Origin: CAZSNT01 sp964607765
GTDB taxonomy: Bacteria; Verrucomicrobiota; Lentisphaeria; Oligosphaerales; JABHEG01
Assembly (NCBI GenBank): GCA_964607765.1
Contig: CAZSNT010000216.1
Span: forward strand, 1 to 14,892
DNA: 14,892 nucleotides
Reading direction: 5' to 3'
Of this stretch, positions 1 to 7,580 are shown piece by piece. Under the pieces are notes generated by a model. It was not told the DNA's origin. It ran no database searches and worked only from the letters and a program-made list of their open reading frames with translations. Within the stretch, counting starts at the first letter, position 1, and each line of letters begins with the position of its first letter. The position numbers and the translations under genes were made by a program.

Positions 1-233
1 TATAAGAGCTTTATTCTGTCAGCCATAAGACCTTTCAGGACGGGGTCTAGCCTGCCCTGGGGGGACAAGCTCAGGCAGGCGTTGCTGCTGCGAGACGCAC
101 AGCTGCACTGCGCAGGGATCTCATCCCACGACGCGCGGCGCCTCCCCGGCGGATAGGACCAGTGTACACAGCCGCTGTAGCGACCTTTGAAATCCTCGTA
201 GCGCGATGCGCCGCGGTCGCGAACCCCCGTCGT
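1..233. other. Intergenic stretch at the left edge, no gene recognised
   Basis: No coding frame here looks like a real protein and no RNA gene was recognised. It lies downstream of the propeller gene, which runs leftwards and stops at 234. The only structure noted is an inverted repeat, GCCTGCC at 50-56 and GGCAGGC at 74-80, with a 17-base loop. It could sit at the 3' end of the propeller transcript, but no run of T follows it on the minus strand, so I do not call it a terminator. Confidence 0.5.
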
Positions 234-3200
234 CTACGGCCCCAGTACCTCGATCCGCGAGAAATCGGTCACGGCATTGAGCAGGCAATAGCCGATGTGC
301 GTGATCTTCTCCGGCGGGTTCGGGATCGTGCCGCTGGCAGTCACACCGGCCACGGTCGCTGTGACCTCGCCGGTCGGCAGATCGACCAGAAGCTCGAGGT
401 CGATCACTCCCGTCGGTTCGACCGGTACTTCACGGTCGATGTGCCGCTTCGTGCTGAGCCCGCCCTGGTACAGTTCCAGCCGCTTGATGCGGATGCGGAG
501 TCCGCAACTGATCACCTTCGCCGGGTCGGTCCCATCCCCGACCGAAATGAACCCATTCCCGTAGCGCCCGGACACACCGGGAACGTCACAGAAACGGGCC
601 TTGAGACGGAAGCGCCCGGTCAGAGGCGTGTCAAGCGGGCGCAGCGCCATGCCTTCCGCCTTGCCGTCTGAAGCCAGGCGAACCCCGTCTTTCGCGGGGC
701 CGATGGAACACGCCGTTACGTGTGGGAAATCGGGGTGTGTCCGGGCCTTCGGCAACGTCGGCGCAGCCACGGCGGACACGGGCCTCGCAGACACGTCGCT
801 CTTCTGCGGCTCGGTCACCACGGGCGTGAGCACTCCCGCATCAACAGCTTCGAGCGGCGTTCCCCCGGCCCCAAGGCACAAAACCCGCCCATCGGTGAGT
901 GCGGCAAACAGTCGGCCCCGCACCGCGATCATGCCGTCGAACACCGGCGCAGCAGGCAATTGCCAGGCGCCCATGAACGTGCCGTCCTGCACTGACAGCG
1001 CCTTCAATACGGCGCCCTTCCTGCCGTGGTGGGCATCCAGGGAGAGATGCGTGTCCCCGGTCGGCCCGGCGACGAACAGCGTATCCGCGGCCAGAACAAG
1101 AGCGCGCCCCGCCACCCCCGCGTTGCCCGACCAGTTCGTCTTCACCAGCGATTTGGTGGGCCGAGCCGGGCGCCGACGTTTGCCGCGTGCTTCGCTCTCG
1201 GGCAGCGGCAGTGTCTGGAACTCGCGGTCTGTGCCGAACACGCGGTAACCTTCGCCTTTGTACCACTGCCCCGCGTTCCCGGCCGGCATGAAGCCACGGC
1301 CAAAGCCGCAGATCACCGTGTCATTGAACGCCAGGATGCGCCCCGACGGCACGCGGTTGCCCGACTGCCACCAGCCGCCCCAGCCCGAAGCGTACTTCGG
1401 CCCGTAGAGCCAGTAGGAGCGGTGCCACCACGAGTCGTCCAGCCAGCCGGTCGCCGCCCACAAATGCGCCGCAGGCTCGAGGACCACCGACAGATCCGCC
1501 TTCGACAGGCGCGAGTGACGCATGAAAATGCTCTCCCCGTCCGACGCGAGTACGTCAGGCAGTACGCGCGGGTTCTCGGCGTCGCCCACCACGTTCGCCG
1601 GTTCACAGCCGGTCGCGGGATCACGACTGTCCAGCACGCGGTGCGCCACCACGCGCCCCGTCGCCGGCTCCAGCCCGTACACGTGAATCCCACCGTCAAG
1701 GAACCCGGACCGACCGGCGGCCACGTACGCAATGCCGTCCTGCACCAGAACGCTGCCCGACACGGGCCACGCCGACTCGAGTTGCCCGTAGGACACCACC
1801 AGCCGGCCGGCCGGGGCTGCCTGGAAACGCCAGCACAACGCGCCGTCGCTCAGGCGCAGGCAGTACACGTGACCGTCTGCACTCCCACACAGCACGCGCC
1901 GCTGGAAGACGGTGGGCGGCGAGTCGATCCGGCCGCCTGCGGCGAACGTCCAGCGCGCAGAGCCGCTGCCCGCGTCCAGGGCATGGAGCACGTGCCGGTC
2001 ACGGTCCGCCACCAGCAGAACGCCTTCCGCCGCGGTCATGGCTGTGAGCCGAGTCGGTCCCGTTCCCAGGCGCGATTCCCACACCTTGCCCAGCCCGCCC
2101 TCGATCTCGACCGCCGTCGGCGTCGCGCCGCTCCGGGCCGCGTCGTGACGGAACGTAGACCAATCGTCCGGATGCGGCGCGCCTGACACGCTCACGGCCG
2201 TGTCCTCGCCACGGACGAGCCGTCCCGGCTCATGGGGATCACCCACACCGACCGGTGCCCCGGAATCGAGAGCATTGAACCCGGACAGCTTCGCATCCAG
2301 GTGACACGCACAGGAGTGCGGTGGCACGTAGAGCAGCCCATTCGCGGGCATGATGCCGTATTGGCACGTGCCGCGGACCCAGTGATTGGCGCTGCCCTTG
2401 CCGGTCGCCAGATCGATGAACTCCACCCCCGCACGGCCCAGGACAAGGAACCGGTCCGTGGCACGGTTGCGATAGCAGCGGTGGTGCCCCATGCGCGTCT
2501 GGAAGAACTCCTTGTCCGGCGGACGCTCGAACGCCACGTTGCCCGTGTGCAGATTGCGCGCCCGCAGGAACCCGGGATCCTTCGCTTTGATCACGGACCC
2601 CGTCCACACCAGGCCTCTGGCCACAAACACATCCGGCGGGAAGTTGTAACCCTCGCTGCAGGGCGCAGACCACAGCTCCGCGCCCGTAGCGGCAGCATAG
2701 GCAGTGACCGTGGCTTTGGCGCCGCCGCCACCGTGGCTCACAGCCCACTTCACGCCCTCCACCGGATCCGCCGCGCCGGCTCGCGCGGGAGCAATGCGGT
2801 CCCCGCACAGCACCACACCGTCACTGTAGACCACGTTCGGCGACGACCAGGCCGGACGCGACATGGCGACCGCGCGCGGCGCACGCCAGCGTTCCTTGCC
2901 CGTCTTCGCGTCCAGGCAGATCAACGCGGCTGTGTTGTGGAAGAAGAGACGCCCCCCGCCCACGGTCACGCTCAGCGGCATCAGCTCGGCCGTCTCTTCC
3001 GAGTCAACCCGCCACAGAACGGCTCCCGTTTCCGCATTGACGGCCAGCAACCGCTTGCGCCGAAGCGCGGGCCGCCAGCGAAACGGTCCGTTCTCGGGTG
3101 GCGTCTCCACCGTCTCTTCCGAGCCGCACACGACGTATAGCATGCCGTTCGCATGGACGATCTCGGAGCAATTTTCTGTTCCCGTGTGCTCCTTGATCGT

Positions 3201-4076
3201 CCTGCCCGTGGCAGCGTCAAGAACACTGACCGGCTCGCCGAACCCCAACGTCACGTACACACGTTCGCCGACGCTGACCAAGCGCCGCGGCAGATGCGCA
3301 GGGCCGGATCTGAACGGCCGCAGGTGGCTTGCCCAGTCCTCGATCCTGCGCTCCCACAGCACCACGCCGCTGTAGGCGTCGCGCGCTACCAGCCGCCAGT
3401 CCGGCGGCAATGCAATGGACGCCGTTGGGCCCAGGTCGACGATGTAGAAGATCCGACCGCCGCTCGACACGACCGCGCTGACCGTGCCTTGGTGCTCGTG
3501 ACTGCGCGCCCACTTCGGGCCGCCGACCCAGCGCATCCGGCGCGGCGATGCCACGTCCACATCGTGCGACACCGCGTTGTTGCTCCCGTCGTACAGGAAC
3601 TGCGTCCACTCGTCAGTGGTTCCCGGACTCGGTTTGGTCCGTAGCGCCCAGTCGTCGCCCTCACGACGACACAGCGTCCCGCCCGGGGCCAGGACGCGCA
3701 TCATTTCCGCTTCGTCGACCCCGGACGCATCACTGACCACGAGCAGGTTGACCAGGCTGTCCGCGTACGGAAGCGAACCCCCGGCGAGCAAGGCCAGGCT
3801 CACAGTCCCCTGCACACCCCTGTCCTGCAGGCGACGGCGCCCCGCCGCAAGCTGAGTCCCATCCCGGGTCAGCCCATGCACGAGGAACGAATCACCGACG
3901 CGGAACGCCTCGGTCAGCCGACCCTCCCCGCAACCAAGGTGCACCACCAGCCCACCGTTCAGCCCCGCACGCCGCAGAACCGATCGCGCCGTCTCAGCCG
4001 CGTCCTGCGCACTGAGACTCCCGACCAGAAACAAAGCACCAAACATCACTCGCAGGACGTGTCGATTCTCAAGCAT
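234..4076 (-). CDS. Exported PQQ-type beta-propeller protein with N-terminal methyltransferase-like domain
   Basis: The 1280-residue product begins with a signal peptide (arginines at 5 and 9, hydrophobic 10-22, likely cut near SLSA/QDA), so it is probably exported. Residues about 40-140 resemble a class I SAM methyltransferase: motif I is V-H-L-G-C-G-E-G at 45-52, followed by a LPYADSLVNLLVV strand and VLAPGGTL. From about 175 to 1090 come many PQQ/quinoprotein-type propeller blades, seen as repeats such as AVNAETGAVLW, CLDAKTGKERW and ALDAGSGSARW. The last 140 residues look like a beta-sandwich (LamG/concanavalin-like) domain. The start is supported by GGAGG six bases upstream of the ATG. 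Proteins of this layout occur in planctomycete-like genomes; substrate and reaction are unknown. No CxxCH haem motif is present. It follows the bacterioferritin gene by 68 bp and could be read from its own promoter. The fold is fairly sure, the function is not. Confidence 0.88.
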   Translation of the reverse strand: MLENRHVLRVMFGALFLVGSLSAQDAAETARSVLRRAGLNGGLVVHLGCGEGRLTEAFRVGDSFLVHGLTRDGTQLAAGRRRLQDRGVQGTVSLALLAGGSLPYADSLVNLLVVSDASGVDEAEMMRVLAPGGTLCRREGDDWALRTKPSPGTTDEWTQFLYDGSNNAVSHDVDVASPRRMRWVGGPKWARSHEHQGTVSAVVSSGGRIFYIVDLGPTASIALPPDWRLVARDAYSGVVLWERRIEDWASHLRPFRSGPAHLPRRLVSVGERVYVTLGFGEPVSVLDAATGRTIKEHTGTENCSEIVHANGMLYVVCGSEETVETPPENGPFRWRPALRRKRLLAVNAETGAVLWRVDSEETAELMPLSVTVGGGRLFFHNTAALICLDAKTGKERWRAPRAVAMSRPAWSSPNVVYSDGVVLCGDRIAPARAGAADPVEGVKWAVSHGGGGAKATVTAYAAATGAELWSAPCSEGYNFPPDVFVARGLVWTGSVIKAKDPGFLRARNLHTGNVAFERPPDKEFFQTRMGHHRCYRNRATDRFLVLGRAGVEFIDLATGKGSANHWVRGTCQYGIMPANGLLYVPPHSCACHLDAKLSGFNALDSGAPVGVGDPHEPGRLVRGEDTAVSVSGAPHPDDWSTFRHDAARSGATPTAVEIEGGLGKVWESRLGTGPTRLTAMTAAEGVLLVADRDRHVLHALDAGSGSARWTFAAGGRIDSPPTVFQRRVLCGSADGHVYCLRLSDGALCWRFQAAPAGRLVVSYGQLESAWPVSGSVLVQDGIAYVAAGRSGFLDGGIHVYGLEPATGRVVAHRVLDSRDPATGCEPANVVGDAENPRVLPDVLASDGESIFMRHSRLSKADLSVVLEPAAHLWAATGWLDDSWWHRSYWLYGPKYASGWGGWWQSGNRVPSGRILAFNDTVICGFGRGFMPAGNAGQWYKGEGYRVFGTDREFQTLPLPESEARGKRRRPARPTKSLVKTNWSGNAGVAGRALVLAADTLFVAGPTGDTHLSLDAHHGRKGAVLKALSVQDGTFMGAWQLPAAPVFDGMIAVRGRLFAALTDGRVLCLGAGGTPLEAVDAGVLTPVVTEPQKSDVSARPVSAVAAPTLPKARTHPDFPHVTACSIGPAKDGVRLASDGKAEGMALRPLDTPLTGRFRLKARFCDVPGVSGRYGNGFISVGDGTDPAKVISCGLRIRIKRLELYQGGLSTKRHIDREVPVEPTGVIDLELLVDLPTGEVTATVAGVTASGTIPNPPEKITHIGYCLLNAVTDFSRIEVLGP

Positions 4077-4144
4077 CTGCTGCCTCCATGTTAGCCGTAC
4101 ACCCTATCATCACAGTGTGTCTTGGCCAGTGAGGCCCCGACAGA

Positions 4145-4690
4145 CTACGCGCCTCCGGATCTGGCCACGAAGCCTTGCGTGTTCAGACCGGTGGCTGAGG
4201 GCGTGCCAGCCTTCTGAGCCAGGTACGCCGAGCCAAGGTCCTCAATGTGGTCATTGACGCTGTCGAAGTAGTTGAAGTGGGCCTGCTCCTCGTCAATGAC
4301 CGCCTCGAACAGCTTCATGCTGGTACTGTCCCCGTTCTCGCGGCAGACCAGCAGGAACGCGTTGTACGCATCGATGGCGTCGTCCTCGGCTGCCGCGTCG
4401 AACGTGAAGATCACGGTGACGTCCTGTCCCTTCTCGATGCCGCCCGCACGCTCCGTGGTCGGCTCGCCGCCGAGCTCTTTGACTCGCTCGGCAAACGCCT
4501 CCGCGTGCTGCATCTCGTCGATCGCGATGAGCTTCACCTGCGCGGCCAGCTCGCCGTAGTCTTTGTCGTCCAGGCCGTAGTGCTGGTTCATGTACTGGTG
4601 GATGGCCTGCAGCTCCATGCTGCGCGCCTTGTTCAGGACCTCGATCACCGCCTGCCGTCTCTTCTCACGCTCGCTTCTGTCAACTGTCAT
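4145..4690 (-). CDS. bfr: Bacterioferritin-like iron storage protein
   Basis: The 181-residue four-helix ferritin-like protein should oxidise and store iron in the cytoplasm. Diiron ligands are visible in order: E26 in MELQAIHQY, E59-x-x-H62 in DEMQHAEAF, and an E-x-x-H in DEEQAHFNYF. Met60 sits where bacterioferritin has its haem-ligating methionine (IDEM-x-H), which favours bacterioferritin over plain ferritin or Dps. An open frame extends upstream to 5044, but that part is the shadow of rubrerythrin. The start at 4690 has a strong AGGAGGT a few bases upstream and gives a normal family length. It lies 19 bp after the rubrerythrin stop and is the last gene of the operon. In Desulfovibrio desulfuricans, bacterioferritin is co-encoded with a rubredoxin that serves it, which fits the rubredoxin domains two genes upstream. 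Haem binding itself is inferred. Confidence 0.88.
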   Translation of the reverse strand: MTVDRSEREKRRQAVIEVLNKARSMELQAIHQYMNQHYGLDDKDYGELAAQVKLIAIDEMQHAEAFAERVKELGGEPTTERAGGIEKGQDVTVIFTFDAAAEDDAIDAYNAFLLVCRENGDSTSMKLFEAVIDEEQAHFNYFDSVNDHIEDLGSAYLAQKAGTPSATGLNTQGFVARSGGA

Positions 4691-4709
4691 GATGCACCTC
4701 CTGCGTGGG

Positions 4710-5210
4710 CTAGCCGATCTCGGCAAAACGTTCGCCGAGAACACCGCACACCTCACACTTGTCGGGAGAGCTGCCCTCAACCGTGTTGCCGCAGACGGGG
4801 CAGACGTAGATGGCCGCCGCGGGCAGATCGCTGCCGGCCTGGACCGCTGCAAGCGCTTTGGAGTACAGGTCGTGATGCACTTCCTCCACGGCCAACGCAT
4901 TCTTGAAGGAGAACTCCGCCGGCTTGTTGCCTTCCGTCTGCGCCTCTGCCAGGAACTCCGGATACATGGTCTTGAATTCGTACGCTTCGCCCGCGATCGC
5001 CTCCTCCAAATTCGCAACCGTGTCCTTGATCCCGCCCATGACACGCAGGTGAGCGTGCGCGTGTATCGTCTCCGCCTCGGCGGCCGCGCGGAACAGCTTT
5101 GCCACTTGCGGCAATCCGTCCTGATCAGCCTTCTTGGCGAAGGCCAAGTACTTACGGTTTGCCTGACTCTCGCCCGCGAATGCTGCCTGCAAGTTGTCCA
5201 TTGTCGCCAT
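4710..5210 (-). CDS. rbr: Rubrerythrin
   Basis: This 166-residue protein has the classic rubrerythrin layout. An N-terminal diiron four-helix domain carries E14 (GESQANRKY), E47-x-x-H50 (AEAETIHAHAH), an inner glutamate helix (EEAIAGEAYEF) and E-x-x-H in VEEVHHDLY. A C-terminal rubredoxin-like Fe(Cys)4 domain has cysteines at 137, 140, 152 and 155 (CPVCG, CEVCG). Rubrerythrins reduce hydrogen peroxide to water in the cytoplasm of anaerobes, with electrons coming from NAD(P)H through rubredoxin. GGAG eight bases upstream supports the start at 5210; a second ATG lies three codons on. The gene starts 36 bp after the rubredoxin-GltB stop and ends 19 bp before bacterioferritin, so the three are probably on one message. 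Length is slightly below the 190 or so residues of clostridial rubrerythrin, but no key residue is missing. Confidence 0.96.
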   Translation of the reverse strand: MATMDNLQAAFAGESQANRKYLAFAKKADQDGLPQVAKLFRAAAEAETIHAHAHLRVMGGIKDTVANLEEAIAGEAYEFKTMYPEFLAEAQTEGNKPAEFSFKNALAVEEVHHDLYSKALAAVQAGSDLPAAAIYVCPVCGNTVEGSSPDKCEVCGVLGERFAEIG

Positions 5211-5246
5211 TGGTCTAGCTCCTTCTCTCTCTTGTTGGGCCGGTGG

Positions 5247-6857
5247 TCACACGTGTCCGATTGGAGTGTGGCCGGATATTTCAGAGTTGGTCGTACACAG
5301 ATCCTCGATGCTGAGCCCGTGTACAGCTTCGCGGCCCGTCAGCCGCGCAAAGTCCTTGAGTTCGTCCGTGGTCACGCGCAGGAAATTCGCTACGCGTGCA
5401 GCGGACTTCTCGATGTCAAGACGCGCTCGGAGTGCCGGATCCTGCGTGGCAATCCCTACCGGACACCGGCCCGTGTCGCAGATGCGGTACTGCTGACAGC
5501 CGAGCGCCATCATGGCTGCCGTCCCGATCGCCGCCGCATCTGCACCCATGGCGAGGGCCTTGGCAACGTCCGCGGAGATACGCAAGCCACCCGTGATGAT
5601 CAGCGAAACCTGGGTGGCGCCCCGGTCGTCCAGGAACCGACGCGTCCGCGCCAGGGCGAACAGCGTCGGCACCGACGTGGCAGCCTTGACGAACTTCGGG
5701 GAGGAACCTGTTGCACCGGCACGCCCGTCCACCGTGATGAAGTCCGGGCCGCCTTCCAGGGCAACCGCCAGATCGGCTTCGATGTTCCCCGCGGCGATCT
5801 TCACGCCGATGGGCTTGCCCCCAGTGCGTTCGCGCAGCTCGTCAATGGTCCGCTTCAGATCGGTTGCGTTGCGGATGTCAGGGAAGTGGGAGGGACTGAC
5901 GATATCCTGCCCCTCGCGCTTGCCGCGGATGCGGGCAATCTCCGCGGTCACCTTGCGCCCGGGCAGATGACCGCCCATGCCCGGCTTGGCGGACTGCCCG
6001 ATCTTGATCTCCACAGCCGAGACACGCCGCAGATACTCATCCGTCACGCTGTACTTGTTCGGGACATACTCGAAGATGTAACTGAAAGCGCTCTCCAGCG
6101 ATTCCGGCAGGATGCCGCCTTCCCCGGAACACATGCCCGCCCCTGCCGCAGCACTGCCTCGGGACAGCGCAATCTTCGCCTCCCGCGACAGAGCGCCAAA
6201 CGACATGTGCGTGATGAGTAACGGCGTCTCGAGCACGAGCGGCTGAGCGGCGCCCGGCCCGATCACCGTGCGCGTGGCAACGGGCTGGGCCTTGTTCAGG
6301 GGGAGCCGGGCCAGCTGCGCGCCCTTGATCAGAATCTCGTCCCACGAGAAGGTCGGCTCGCGGGTACGCATGGGCTCTGCCACGTAGTGGCCGGTCAGAG
6401 CCATCCGGTGGATGTCCGCCATGTGCTTCTCGAAGTCGTCCGCCGGACGACGCCACTCGGCCAGGTACTCCTCCGAAACCTCGCCCGGCGCAGCACTGGG
6501 AGCAGGGGCAGGCGCAGCGGTCGTCTCGGCCTCGGAGACCACGCCGAACTCAGCCCTCGACGAGCCGCACACCGGGCAGACCCAGTCATCCGGCAACTCC
6601 GCGAACGGTGTAGCCTCAGCGGCTTCGTCATACTCGAAAGCACACAAGCCGCAGCGATACACCCTCACCACGCTCGGTGTGGAGTCAACCGCAGACGAAG
6701 CAACCGGGCCCGCTTCGGGAACCGGGCTGAACGACTCCTTCGACGAACCACAGATCGGGCACACCCAATCACTCGGAAGATCAGCGAACGCAGTCCCTGC
6801 CGCTGCCTCAACATGGTCGTAGGAACACAGGCCACATCGATAGGTCATTCCAGTCAT
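5247..6857 (-). CDS. Double rubredoxin fused to GltB-like FMN/3Fe-4S synthase core
   Basis: The product is 536 residues. Two rubredoxin domains come first, with Fe-binding cysteines at 8, 11, 33, 36 and at 69, 72, 94, 97; both keep the LP-x-DWVCP-x-CG signature. An Ala/Pro-rich linker (about 105-125) leads to the FMN domain of glutamate synthase from about residue 200: MSFGALS at 218-224, SGEGG, GQSAKPGMGGHLPG, SPSHFPDI and a GRAGATGSSP loop. Cysteines 454, 460 and 465 form the C-x5-C-x4-C ligand set of the 3Fe-4S cluster, followed by PVGIATQDP. The glutaminase domain of full GltB is absent, and no GltD partner is in the window. Glutamate synthesis is therefore unproven; position between perR and rubrerythrin suggests electron transfer in peroxide defence. 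AGGAG six bases upstream supports this start; an in-frame ATG also lies at codon 4. The gene begins 42 bp after the regulator stop. Confidence 0.93.
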   Translation of the reverse strand: MTGMTYRCGLCSYDHVEAAAGTAFADLPSDWVCPICGSSKESFSPVPEAGPVASSAVDSTPSVVRVYRCGLCAFEYDEAAEATPFAELPDDWVCPVCGSSRAEFGVVSEAETTAAPAPAPSAAPGEVSEEYLAEWRRPADDFEKHMADIHRMALTGHYVAEPMRTREPTFSWDEILIKGAQLARLPLNKAQPVATRTVIGPGAAQPLVLETPLLITHMSFGALSREAKIALSRGSAAAGAGMCSGEGGILPESLESAFSYIFEYVPNKYSVTDEYLRRVSAVEIKIGQSAKPGMGGHLPGRKVTAEIARIRGKREGQDIVSPSHFPDIRNATDLKRTIDELRERTGGKPIGVKIAAGNIEADLAVALEGGPDFITVDGRAGATGSSPKFVKAATSVPTLFALARTRRFLDDRGATQVSLIITGGLRISADVAKALAMGADAAAIGTAAMMALGCQQYRICDTGRCPVGIATQDPALRARLDIEKSAARVANFLRVTTDELKDFARLTGREAVHGLSIEDLCTTNSEISGHTPIGHV

Positions 6858-6899
6858 GCTCCTCTCCTGTTCCCGCGGCTCTCCAGTCGGAGCTGGCCG

Positions 6900-7361
6900 C
6901 TATCCCTGTTCGGCCTCCGCCGCCTGGCACGGCCCGCAGACGCCGTGGACTTCCGCGTGCACGGAGGACGCCGTTCCCAAGGCCGCGGCAGCCGCGGGCA
7001 CGGGGAGGCCGGCGAGTGCCGCGTCGTAGAAGTCCCAGATCCCGCCACATACCGTGCAGACGAAGTGGTGGTGGTCCTGCATGTTCGCGTCAAAACGCGC
7101 CGAACCGTGCAGTCGACTGACCTTCTGGATCAGCCCGTTCTCCTCCAGGAACGTCAACGTGCGGTAGACCGTGTCGACAGAGACAGTGGGCATACGCCTA
7201 CGGACGCGGGCGCCGATAAGGTCGGCGTCAGGATGCTCTTCTGTCTGCGCTACCTGCCGGAAAATCTCCAGGCGCTGGGGCGTCGCTTTGAATCCCCGGC
7301 GCTGACACAAGTCCAGTAGCGTGTCCAGGCGTCGATTGACTTCGTCTTTCGCTAATGCCAC
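6900..7361 (-). CDS. perR: PerR-type peroxide-sensing Fur-family repressor
   Basis: With a GTG start at 7361 the product has 153 residues, normal for the Fur family. A winged-helix DNA-binding half (TPQRLEIF at 27-34, TVYRTL at 64-69) precedes the metal-binding dimerisation half. Regulatory ligands H43, D91, H97, H99 and D110 match Bacillus subtilis PerR H37, D85, H91, H93 and D104, and structural zinc cysteines C102, C105, C142, C145 match C96, C99, C136, C139, all at an offset of exactly six. The aspartate at 110, where Fur usually has glutamate, favours peroxide sensing by histidine oxidation. The frame is open to 7439, but that extension runs through the -10 and -35 boxes of a good promoter, so a start at 7361 is more likely; its ribosome site (AAGGG) is modest. 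It heads the operon and is probably autoregulated. DNA targets and metal use are inferred. Confidence 0.9.
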   Translation of the reverse strand: MALAKDEVNRRLDTLLDLCQRRGFKATPQRLEIFRQVAQTEEHPDADLIGARVRRRMPTVSVDTVYRTLTFLEENGLIQKVSRLHGSARFDANMQDHHHFVCTVCGGIWDFYDAALAGLPVPAAAAALGTASSVHAEVHGVCGPCQAAEAEQG

Positions 7362-7390
7362 CAGTGCCGCCCTTGCATTCTGGATCGCAA

Positions 7391-7405
7391 TCAGAATAAT
7401 TCCTA
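7391..7405 (-). promoter_or_regulatory. Fur/PerR-like 7-1-7 dyad, candidate autoregulatory operator
   Basis: On the plus strand the site reads TCAGAAT-A-ATTCCTA. The two 7-base halves match at five of seven positions around a central base, the geometry of Fur/PerR boxes. It lies just downstream of the -10 box, over the expected transcription start of perR. A related half-site (AGGAAT) recurs 17 bases upstream, overlapping the -10 box. Binding is inferred. Confidence 0.5.
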
Positions 7406-7410
7406 AAACC

Positions 7411-7439
7411 ACATTATTCCTCACAGAGAACACTGTCAA
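7411..7439 (-). promoter_or_regulatory. Sigma70-type promoter of the perR operon
   Basis: On the minus strand a perfect -35 TTGACA (7434-7439) is followed after 17 bases by TAATGT (7411-7416) as -10. Transcription would begin near 7404, leaving a leader of about 43 bases before the GTG at 7361. This promoter decides against the longer open frame starting at 7439. Confidence 0.65.
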
Positions 7440-7482
7440 GCGGAGAACGTGAGAATCCGGTAACGGGGCAGACCCGCGCGGC

Positions 7483-7580
7483 GCCCCGTAGCCCGGCTCT
7501 CCTGAGCCGGGTGTCCTGGCGTTTGCGCTCTATCTGGGTCACGGCAAGACACCCGGCTCAGGAGAGCCGGGCTACGGGGC
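7483..7580. repeat. Paired REP-like hairpins forming a perfect 33-bp inverted repeat (BIME-like)
   Basis: Bases 7483-7515 and 7548-7580 are perfect reverse complements, separated by 32 bases. Each arm is itself a hairpin: stem CCCGGCTC, loop TCCT, stem GAGCCGGG (7492-7511, and its mirror at 7552-7571). Directly outside each hairpin stands GTAG (7488-7491; CTAC at 7572-7575 for the mirror copy). A GTAG tetranucleotide beside a short palindrome is the hallmark of REP elements mobilised by RAYT (TnpA-REP) transposases, and two in opposite orientation form a BIME. No RAYT gene is in the window, so the assignment is by form only. Confidence 0.7.

Noticed and set aside
50..80. Terminator of the propeller gene
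   Set aside because: A 7-bp inverted repeat is present, but no T run follows on the minus strand and it lies more than 150 bases after the stop codon.
1026..2186. Long plus-strand open frame of 386 codons opposite the propeller gene
   Set aside because: It is Arg/His/Pro-rich, matches no family, and lies fully opposite a gene with clear propeller repeats. It is a GC-rich shadow frame.
2300..2335. Haem c binding site in the propeller protein
   Set aside because: The motif is C-x-C-H, not C-x-x-C-H, and no other candidate exists in the protein.
4691..5044. N-terminal extension of the bacterioferritin frame
   Set aside because: The extra 118 codons lie over rubrerythrin in another frame and are Arg/Ser-rich. 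The strong ribosome site at 4690 fits the shorter protein.
4590..6221. Plus-strand open frame of 543 codons
   Set aside because: It runs antisense through bacterioferritin, rubrerythrin and the rubredoxin-GltB gene, all of which have clear motifs, and its own translation resembles nothing known.
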